NCBI GenBank assembly: GCA_902784425.1
Contig: CACZUS010000005.1
Location: forward strand, 1 to 64,000
Source of the DNA: an uncultured Bacteroidales bacterium
GTDB lineage: Bacteria > Bacteroidota > Bacteroidia > Bacteroidales > Paludibacteraceae
DNA length: 64,000 nucleotides
Direction: 5' to 3'
Positions within the stretch are counted from its first letter, which is position 1. Every line of letters begins with the position of its first letter. Positions 47,040-53,913 of this stretch are shown one piece after another. Position numbers and translations under genes: made by a program. The notes beneath the pieces are model-generated. The model was not told the origin of the DNA and did not search any database. It saw nothing but the letters and a program-made list of their open reading frames with translations.

Positions 47040-47927
47040 ATGAACGAGATACATTTTAATTCGATACAACAATTCAACGACTACTACGGATTTGAAACAT
47101 TGCATCCGCTTGTGAGCGTGGTGCGTTATGACAAACAATTGCCCATTGAGGAGTGCGTGGTGCATTACGGTGTCTATGCTCTCTTCTTGAAGGAAAACAA
47201 GGGTTGTAAACTTTCCTACGGACGTACAAAATATGACTTCGACGAGATGACCGTCACTTCATTCGCACCCGGACAGAGCATCCATGTGGAACCGAATCCC
47301 GACGTACCCAACCCGAAATGGACCGCTTTACTCTTCCATCCCGATTTCTTGGCTCGCACTCAATTGGGACGACAAATCTCACGCTACGAGTTCTTCTCCT
47401 ACTCAAGCAACGAGGCGCTCCACCTATCAGCTGGTGAAATAGAGATTTTCCGTAGCGTGCTGGATATGATCAAGCAGGAACTCCAACACGCCATCGACAA
47501 ACACAGTCGCGAACTGATCGTGTCGAACATCGAACTGTTGCTGAACTATTGCCTGCGGTTCTACGACCGACAATTCATCACCCGTGAGGAAATCAATCAT
47601 GTGACGGTTCAGAAGTTCGAATCTCTGCTAACTGATTATCTCGACAATCAGGCTGAGAAAAGGGGTATCCCGACAGTGGCCTATTTTGCGGACAAATGCA
47701 ATCTCACGGCAGGATATTTCGGCGAACTGGTTAAGGTGGAGACAGGCAAAACAGCACAGGATTTTATCGCCGACAAAATCCTCCTCCGTGCCAAGGAACT
47801 GCTTAATAGTCAGACTCTCAGCATCGCGCAAGTGAGTGATCGATTGGGTTTTGGCTATCCGCAGCACTTCGTTCGCTTCTTCAAACGTAAAACGGGGAAA
47901 ACACCGACGGAGTACCGTGCGGCATAA
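47040..47927 (+). CDS. AraC family transcriptional regulator
   Basis: 295 residues. N-terminal cupin-like sensing domain (about 10-170), then a double HTH AraC domain at about 195-295 (NLTAGYFGELVKVETGKTAQDF, then IAQVSDRLGFGYPQHFVRFFKRKTGKTPTEY). It is divergent from the cysteine-cluster gene and upstream of the flavodoxin-fusion, hydrolase and alcohol dehydrogenase genes; in Bacteroidales AraC/flavodoxin/ADH groups like this are common, so it may control them. By eye its codons are more G+C-rich than those of the flanking genes. Confidence 0.92.
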   Translation: MNEIHFNSIQQFNDYYGFETLHPLVSVVRYDKQLPIEECVVHYGVYALFLKENKGCKLSYGRTKYDFDEMTVTSFAPGQSIHVEPNPDVPNPKWTALLFHPDFLARTQLGRQISRYEFFSYSSNEALHLSAGEIEIFRSVLDMIKQELQHAIDKHSRELIVSNIELLLNYCLRFYDRQFITREEINHVTVQKFESLLTDYLDNQAEKRGIPTVAYFADKCNLTAGYFGELVKVETGKTAQDFIADKILLRAKELLNSQTLSIAQVSDRLGFGYPQHFVRFFKRKTGKTPTEYRAA

Positions 47928-48023
47928 AGTCTCTTTATGTATAGGGAACACACGCCATATCACATCCCAAATATTGGTAATTTCCCCCATAATTCATCAA
48001 CCAAGTCTTAGCTGTGCTTGATG

Positions 48024-48031
48024 TATCTTTG
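48024..48031 (+). promoter_or_regulatory. Promoter -7 box of the flavodoxin-fusion gene
   Basis: TATCTTTG matches TAnnTTTG, 27 bases before the ATG at 48058. Confidence 0.5.
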
Positions 48032-48057
48032 GATTATTATTTAAAACAGTTATTGCC

Positions 48058-49149
48058 ATGAGAAAAATTCTTTTTTTATTATCCGGATTGCTGATGATTA
48101 GCGGTGTGTTTGCTCAAAATACACTGGTGGTTTATTATAGCTATACAAATAATGTCCGTTCAATTGTTAATGAATTATCGAACCATTTGGTCGTTGACAT
48201 TGTTGAGATTCTGCCGGCGGAAGAGGGGTTGAAGTATGAAGCGGATAACTATGCTATCGGAAGTGCTTTGATATCAGCCATACGCGACAATCCCGATGAT
48301 GCGGAGAGTTACCCTGCCATCAAACCCGTTGACATTGATTTCAGCAGATATGACAACGTTATCATCGCCACTCCGCTTTGGTGGAGTAATATGGCAGCAC
48401 CCATGCAATCCTTCCTGTTCCAAAATGGTGACGAGATGGGAAGAAAAAACATAAGTTTGATCGTATCGAGTGCCAGCAGCGGCATATCATCGGTTGTGGC
48501 AGATGCGAAAAGGCTTATACCTGAGGGAAATTTCATAGAAGAGGCTCTATGGATAAATAATAACAATCGTAGTAATATGCCGACACTACTCGAAGCATGG
48601 ATTCGAAATATAAAAAGTTCAAAACACATGACAGAAAAACTATCTATTACGGTTGGTAATACAACGTATTTAGCCACGCTGGTTGATAATCGTTCCACAC
48701 AAGCTCTTGTTGCCGCACTGAAGGAGTCTCCTATCACCTATAAGGCTCAGGATTATGGCAATTTTGAAAAAGTTGGTTCTTTAGGTCGCACGTTTCCAAC
48801 AAATAATGAGGAAACGACTACGGAGCCAGGAGATATTGTCCTATACAATGGAAATCAGATGGTGATTTTTTATGGCACGAATTCATGGAGCTATACCCGT
48901 TTGGGGAAAATTGATAATATTACAGTCGATCAATTAAAGAATTTTCTTGGTGATGACGATTGTACAATAACACTTTCATTATCGTCACAGTCTGTCAGCG
49001 GATTTGCTGATACAGCATTCTCTCTGAAAGGCAAAGGAGTAGGGTTGGGAACTAACAAATACGACCTGCAAGGACGAAAAGTGGAGTCGTGCGGAACGGG
49101 TCAGATTTATATCCAAAATGGAGAAAAGTGGATGAAAACTGATAAATAA
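48058..49149 (+). CDS. Exported flavodoxin-cyclophilin-like fusion protein
   Basis: 363 residues. Signal peptide 1-20 (SGVFAQ). Residues 21-185 are a flavodoxin: VVYYSYTNNVRSIV at the FMN phosphate site and ATPLWWSNMAAPMQSFL at the ring-binding loop. Residues 193-310 are a cyclophilin-like domain (ATLVDNRSTQALVAALKE, DYGNFEKVGSLGRTFPTN, FYGTNSWSYTRLGKI). The tail (FSLKGKGVGLGTNKYDLQGRKV, then GQIYIQNGEKWMK) resembles a degenerate type IX secretion C-terminal domain. An exported flavodoxin needs FMN outside the cytoplasm. Both domains also occur as separate genes in related bacteria; the fusion suggests redox work on a shared partner. Confidence 0.85.
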   Translation: MRKILFLLSGLLMISGVFAQNTLVVYYSYTNNVRSIVNELSNHLVVDIVEILPAEEGLKYEADNYAIGSALISAIRDNPDDAESYPAIKPVDIDFSRYDNVIIATPLWWSNMAAPMQSFLFQNGDEMGRKNISLIVSSASSGISSVVADAKRLIPEGNFIEEALWINNNNRSNMPTLLEAWIRNIKSSKHMTEKLSITVGNTTYLATLVDNRSTQALVAALKESPITYKAQDYGNFEKVGSLGRTFPTNNEETTTEPGDIVLYNGNQMVIFYGTNSWSYTRLGKIDNITVDQLKNFLGDDDCTITLSLSSQSVSGFADTAFSLKGKGVGLGTNKYDLQGRKVESCGTGQIYIQNGEKWMKTDK

Positions 49150-49184
49150 GCGTTTAATAAAGCATAATTACAAATAGATTTAAT

Positions 49185-50073
49185 ATGAGAAATGTAGTGT
49201 TAATCAGTGCGTGTGTGGCCATGTTGATGGGCTGCTCGCAACCAAAACAAGAAGCAAATATGAATAATCAGGAAACAACACTTACCCAGGAATGGGACAA
49301 AGTATTCCCTAAAAGTGACAAGGTTGAACATAAGAAAATCACATTCCACAACCGTTACGGAATTGAATTGGTAGCGGATATGTACGTGCCAAAAAATGCA
49401 CAAGGAAAATTGGCTGCAATCGCCGTTTCCGGACCATTCGGAGCGGTAAAAGAGCAGACAAGCGGATTGTATGCGCAACACATGGCGGAACGTGGGTTCC
49501 TTACGATTGCCTTCGACCCTTCGTTCACAGGAGAGAGTGGGGGAGAACCTCGACGGATGGCTTCGCCTGACATCAATACGGAAGACTTCTGCGCAACGTA
49601 TGGAAAAACGCAAAGCAATCGCCGCACAACGTACCATAGACTATAAAACAGGCTCGTACAAACGTGCAGGAGGTGTCATCGACCCTTTGCCTGATGATGC
49701 TCCTTGGTTTGTGAAAGATTATTACGACTACTATAAGACGCCACGTGGCTATCATGAACGGAGTGGAAATTCTAACGATGGATGGAACGTCATCGGTTGC
49801 CAATCGTTCCTCAACCAACCGTTACTCTGCTATGCCAACGAAATCACTACGCCTGTACTTTTGATCCATGGAGAGAAAGCGCATAGCCGTTACTTCAGCG
49901 AATATGCCTTTGAGAAAATGACAGGCAAAAAATGCGACGGGAAAAGCATGATTGACGGTAATAAAGAGATATTGATTATCCCTAATGCAGTCCATACCGA
50001 CCTCTATGACGACCGTGCGGGTGTGATTCCGTATGATAAGATAGAAGCGTTTTTCAAAGAGAATCTGAAATGA
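49185..50073 (+). pseudogene. Alpha/beta hydrolase lipoprotein, broken by an internal deletion and frame change
   Basis: The first frame (49185-49646) begins with a lipoprotein signal (AMLMGC) and the N-terminal half of a DLH/YcjY-like alpha/beta hydrolase (YVPKNAQGKLAAIAVSGPFG, FDPSFTGESGGEPRR, SPDINTEDF), then runs into nonsense. From about 49590 the family continues in another frame (AAQRTIDYKTGSYKRAGGV, DDAPWFVKDYYDYY, TTPVLLIHGEKAHSRYF, IIPNAVHTDLYDD) to 50073. From memory, between these blocks relatives have 50-100 residues including the nucleophile elbow (GICGxG); that part is missing. The break at about 49590-49600 thus removes the active-site serine or cysteine. The product should be inactive. 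Alternatively an assembly fault, but loss of a whole block favours a real deletion. Confidence 0.82.
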
Positions 50074-50128
50074 TTTGTTTAACATCTGCGTTATGACTGA
50101 AAAAACATTTCAGAATGAAAAAATACCG

Positions 50129-50136
50129 TACATTTG
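50129..50136 (+). promoter_or_regulatory. Promoter -7 box of the alcohol dehydrogenase gene
   Basis: TACATTTG matches TAnnTTTG, about 40 bases before the ATG at 50175. Confidence 0.55.
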
Positions 50137-50174
50137 TAAGTGACAAGTGTTGTTGAAATTAAAACGAATAAAAT

Positions 50175-51347
50175 ATGCAAGGTAATTTCTCTTACTATAA
50201 TCCCACCAAACTATATTTTGGCGATGAGTCTTTGAACTTTCTCAAAGACGAGCTGAAGAACTTCGGTCCCGTGGTGTTGCTGAACTACGGCAGTGGCAGT
50301 GTGAAACGTAATGGTATCTACGACCAAGTGGTAGCCATTCTGAAAGAGGCTGACAAAACCATTGTGGAGAATCCTGGCGTGATGACCAATCCCACGCTGG
50401 AGAAACTGAACGAGGGTGTGAAAATTGCTCGAGAGAACAACGTGGACCTAATCCTTGCCCTTGGAGGAGGTAGTGTGTGCGACTACTCGAAAGCGGTGGC
50501 AGCCTCAGTTTACTACGAAGGTGACTACTGGAATAGGTTCTGGTTGAAACAGAAACAGCCCGATGCCAATCAGAAATTGTTGCCTGTGGGATGTGTGCTG
50601 ACGATGGCTGGCACAGGTTCGGAGATGAATGCTGGCACAGTGATTACTGATGCAGAGCATACATTCAAGGTGGGTCACGTGTTCGACAGCCGTCTGATGC
50701 CGAAGTTCTCTATCCTAAACCCGAAATTCACGATGACGGTGCCTGAAAACCAGATGAAGGCGGGCATCTACGACATCATGAATCACATCATGGAGCAGTA
50801 CTTCTCTGATTTCGACGACAATACCAGCGACTATCTGTCAGAGGGCCTAATGCGTTCTGTGATTCATAGCAGCCGTATTGCCGTTAAGAATCCGCAGGAC
50901 TACGAAGCGCGCTCGAACATCATGTGGACTGCTACTTGGGCGCTGAACACGCTCATCGGACTGGGCAAGAAGGAGGACTGGATGGTACACATGATTGGTC
51001 ACAGTGTGGGAGCTTGGACGCATGCCCCTCATGGTTTTGCATTGGCTTCTGTCTCAATGGCATACTATCGTCGTGCCATGAAGAACGGTTTGCCTAAATT
51101 TGTGCGTTTTGCCAAGAACGTGTGGGATATTCCTGCCGACGGGCTTACCGACGAGCAGATAGCCGAACGTGGATTACAAGCCCTGAAAGATTGGATGTTG
51201 GAGATTGGCTTGCCACTCACCATCAGCGAGATTGGAGCTACCAACGAGATGATTCCTGGCATTACAGAAACCACTGTGATTTATCCAGCAGGTTATCTGA
51301 ATCTCAGCAAAGACGATGTGACGGAGATATTAAAGGAAAGTATGTGA
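50175..51347 (+). CDS. Iron-containing alcohol dehydrogenase (YqhD/BdhA-like)
   Basis: 390 residues. NAD(P)-binding half has ALGGGSVCDYSKAVA and TMAGTGSEMNAGTVIT. The metal-binding half has IYDIMNHIMEQYF and MIGHSVGAWTHAPHG with the expected His ligands. Closest in pattern to the BdhA/YqhD group, NADPH-dependent reductases of aldehydes, often induced by reactive aldehydes; the sequence supports the group but not the substrate. It is G+C-richer than the genes downstream. Its position with AraC and flavodoxin-type genes fits an aldehyde/redox stress island. Confidence 0.92.
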   Translation: MQGNFSYYNPTKLYFGDESLNFLKDELKNFGPVVLLNYGSGSVKRNGIYDQVVAILKEADKTIVENPGVMTNPTLEKLNEGVKIARENNVDLILALGGGSVCDYSKAVAASVYYEGDYWNRFWLKQKQPDANQKLLPVGCVLTMAGTGSEMNAGTVITDAEHTFKVGHVFDSRLMPKFSILNPKFTMTVPENQMKAGIYDIMNHIMEQYFSDFDDNTSDYLSEGLMRSVIHSSRIAVKNPQDYEARSNIMWTATWALNTLIGLGKKEDWMVHMIGHSVGAWTHAPHGFALASVSMAYYRRAMKNGLPKFVRFAKNVWDIPADGLTDEQIAERGLQALKDWMLEIGLPLTISEIGATNEMIPGITETTVIYPAGYLNLSKDDVTEILKESM

Positions 51348-51410
51348 TGAGATAAATAATAAACGAATCAAGACACTCATTTCTATATATAATTTAAAAC
51401 AACTTCTTAT

Positions 51411-52145
51411 ATGAATACAAAACGTTTAGGTATCATTATTTTTGCCATTATGCTACCATTTATGATTTGGGCAAATGAAGAAACCTATGTTGTAAAGATT
51501 GCTCCAAGGGGAATGAATAAACTCTTTGCGGGTATCTATAATGTCGTAGACATTTCAGTTGCTGGCGTTCCTCAATCCGATTTAAAAGTAGCATTCACAA
51601 ATGCTATGACACAAAAAATAGGAGAGGGAAGCTTTAGAGTCAAACCTATAAAAATGGGACAAGAATGCGTAATAACCGTATTCGTTAAAGATGTCGAACA
51701 AGAAGTAGGGGTACAGTCTTTCCGTGTCTTAGCACTACCATTACCTGAAGCATACTTGGATACTGAGTATAAAGTTGACAGCTTGACTAAAATATCCGAT
51801 ATTCCAAAAGCAAACTTGGATATTCGTAATAACGCAGATGGAGGAAAAATAAACAAAGAAAGTTTGCTCGCAATCAAAGGCATAACAGCAAAATTAGCCA
51901 CCTATATGTATGATATTTTCGACACAGAACCACGTTTCCAAGTACTTGAATTCAATATGAAGTTCTTTGAAAAGAATGGAGAAGTGACGGTCCTTCATTC
52001 CGCCTCAAGCGAAATCACTGATCAAATGCGTGAGAAGTTGAAAAATGTAGGAAAAGGCACCACCTTTTATGTGACGGATATCATGGTACAATCGTCAGAT
52101 AGATTAAGAAGAAAATTGCGTCCCATTGAGATAATTGTCAAATAA
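51411..52145 (+). CDS. Secreted orphan protein resembling the GldM C-terminal domains
   Basis: 244 residues. Signal peptide to about residue 22 (FMIWANE). The mature protein resembles the two C-terminal periplasmic domains of GldM: MNKLFAGIYNVVDISVAGVP matches the MNV-Y-GV-NPV-I-AGVP type start, then SFRVLALPLPEAYL, and KESLLAIKGITAKLATYMYD with FQVLEFNMKF. GldM is the type IX secretion/gliding motor shaft; this protein lacks its N-terminal membrane helix and first domains. It is not in a gldKLMN cluster. A free periplasmic version may bind GldK/N-like partners or serve elsewhere. Weak resemblance, made by eye. Confidence 0.65.
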   Translation: MNTKRLGIIIFAIMLPFMIWANEETYVVKIAPRGMNKLFAGIYNVVDISVAGVPQSDLKVAFTNAMTQKIGEGSFRVKPIKMGQECVITVFVKDVEQEVGVQSFRVLALPLPEAYLDTEYKVDSLTKISDIPKANLDIRNNADGGKINKESLLAIKGITAKLATYMYDIFDTEPRFQVLEFNMKFFEKNGEVTVLHSASSEITDQMREKLKNVGKGTTFYVTDIMVQSSDRLRRKLRPIEIIVK

Positions 52146-52180
52146 ACGAAATGACAAATGGAAATAGACAATAATAAGAA

Positions 52181-52211
52181 AAAAGAGACGACACCGCGTA
52201 TCGTCTCTTTT
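52181..52211. terminator. Bidirectional terminator
   Basis: A perfect 11-bp inverted repeat, AAAAGAGACGA / TCGTCTCTTTT, with a 9-base loop lies between convergent genes; A-rich on the left and T-rich on the right, it can end transcription in both directions. Confidence 0.9.
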
Positions 52212-52231
52212 CTCTTATATCAATAGCATTA

Positions 52232-53644
52232 TTACAACTCCACTTTCAAACTGACGTTTCCAGACTTGACGACGTAAATGCCGTGTTGAGGCACATCCAC
52301 GCTTTGTGATTTTTCATTCATCTTTTTCACAAGTCTACCGTTGATGTCATAGATCTCAACTGGCATTGTGGCTCCAGTGTATGTGATTTTCCCGTCTGCT
52401 GCCCATGCCTTAAACGATGCGTCTGAAACGTGTTCTGTGACATCTGCTCCATCATCGATGTATTTCACATTCCAACCTTCTGGAATACGGTCTTCCCCAT
52501 ACTCTAAAGGTAATCCCTTCGGACAATAGAATGTTCCTGTAGGTGCAACACAGTCGAGCCAAGCGAACGTTCCATCAAGCCAAATATCAAAGCCAACCTT
52601 TATCTTTTGTAAATTTTTACAATTCGAAAACATGCCTTCATAACAAAGTATAGCCAATGTTTTTGCTGGCAATTCCGGTGCTTGGGTTAGACTTGTACAA
52701 ATAGAAAACATATTTTTATAACAAAAATTAGCCAAATCCATCGCTGGCAATTCCGGTGCCTGAGTTAGACTTGTACAATATCCAAACATCTCGTTATAAC
52801 AATACTCAGCCAACGTAGTAGCCGGCAATTCGGGTGCTTGAGTTAGACTTGTACAATATGTAAACATCCCGTTATAACATTCGTCTGTCAATGTAGTAGC
52901 TGGCAGTTTGGGTGCTTGCGTCAGGCTGGTGCAACCAGAGAACATATATGCATAACAACTATTAGCCAAAGTAGTAGCTGGCAGTTCTGGTGCTTGCGTC
53001 AGGCTGGTGCAATCTTCGAACATATATGCATAACAATTCTCCGTCAACGTAGTAGCAGGCAATTCGGATGCTTGCGTCAGACTGGTGCAGCCAGAGAACA
53101 TATATGCATAACAACTATTAGCCAACGTAGTAGCAGGTAGTTCATGAGCTTGCGTCAGACTAGTGCAATCTTCGAACATCCCGAAATAACAATCCTCCGT
53201 CAACGTAGTAGCAGGCAATTCTGGCGCTTGCGTCAGACTTGTACATTTATTGAAAAGAGCATAAAAACAATATTTAGAAGGAATAGTTTTGCTTTCTCCA
53301 ATACTATCTATCAGACTCATCACACTGCCGCTTGCAGCAATCTTACCTTGCATGTGAAATGCTGTATAAGAAGGCTCTCCTTCAAATACACAAAACCCAT
53401 CAGGGTTATATCCTCTTAACAGTGCCTTGTCTCCTTTTTTCCAAAAACTAACAACTAGATTGTTCTTCAATACATTCCAAGTTTTTCCATCATCGAGTGA
53501 ATACTCAACATTAGGATAGATTTCCCTTTTTTTTATACAAAATGAAGAACTGTCCTCTTCTGCGGTGAATGTCAAGTAGTTGGATGCGGAAGCAAATAGG
53601 GTGAAATATGACATTAACAGCGCTAAAAAAAATCTCCTTGTCAT
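52232..53644 (-). CDS. BspA-like repeat surface protein with CTD-like C-terminus
   Basis: 470 residues. Signal peptide to about residue 20 (FALFASAS). Residues about 130-345 hold eight copies of a 26-residue cysteine-containing leucine-rich (BspA-like, LRR_5-type) repeat, CTSLTQAPELPATTL plus CYAYMFSG, and a ninth degenerate copy (NCKNLQKIKVGF). The last about 65 residues (VEIYDINGRLVKKM, then HGIYVVKSGNVSLKVEL) match the pattern of a type IX secretion sorting domain. Such proteins are surface exposed in Bacteroidales. It is convergent with the GldM-C-like gene across a bidirectional terminator. Confidence 0.9.
   Translation of the reverse strand: MTRRFFLALLMSYFTLFASASNYLTFTAEEDSSSFCIKKREIYPNVEYSLDDGKTWNVLKNNLVVSFWKKGDKALLRGYNPDGFCVFEGEPSYTAFHMQGKIAASGSVMSLIDSIGESKTIPSKYCFYALFNKCTSLTQAPELPATTLTEDCYFGMFEDCTSLTQAHELPATTLANSCYAYMFSGCTSLTQASELPATTLTENCYAYMFEDCTSLTQAPELPATTLANSCYAYMFSGCTSLTQAPKLPATTLTDECYNGMFTYCTSLTQAPELPATTLAEYCYNEMFGYCTSLTQAPELPAMDLANFCYKNMFSICTSLTQAPELPAKTLAILCYEGMFSNCKNLQKIKVGFDIWLDGTFAWLDCVAPTGTFYCPKGLPLEYGEDRIPEGWNVKYIDDGADVTEHVSDASFKAWAADGKITYTGATMPVEIYDINGRLVKKMNEKSQSVDVPQHGIYVVKSGNVSLKVEL
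52613..53254 (-). repeat. Tandem 78-bp repeats inside the BspA-like gene
   Basis: Eight to nine 78-bp units encode the leucine-rich repeats. The middle units alternate between FEDCTSLTQ and FSGCTSLTQ forms, so a 156-bp two-unit block has been duplicated and is nearly identical at DNA level. This is a likely site of copy-number change. Confidence 0.85.
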
Positions 53645-53913
53645 CTTTTGTTGTTTAGTTTATACAGATTCTATATGTTTATTTTCAGCATTCGCAAGAA
53701 TCTATTAAGTCGAATGCAAAAATGATTGCTCGTCAGTGAAATACACCTCAATCAATTTTATCCAAAAGCAACGCTAAAATTAATAATAATTTATCCAAGA
53801 CACAAGGCAAAACCTAAAACATGGACGAAAATCCATCGTTTTTTACCAAAAGTAGGGGCGAAAAAATCTTATATCTCTCTTAATTTATTAACTTTGTGTC
53901 TCATTTCGAAGTT
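53645..53913. other. Divergent region between the BspA-like gene and uvrA
   Basis: 269 AT-rich bases without a gene. A plus-strand -7 box (53889-53896) lies near the right end. No conserved RNA or repeat was recognised. Confidence 0.4.
53889..53896 (+). promoter_or_regulatory. Promoter -7 box of uvrA
   Basis: TAACTTTG matches TAnnTTTG and sits 17 bases before the ATG at 53914, so the mRNA would have almost no leader. It overlaps a possible GTG start at 53896, which argues for the ATG. Confidence 0.55.
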
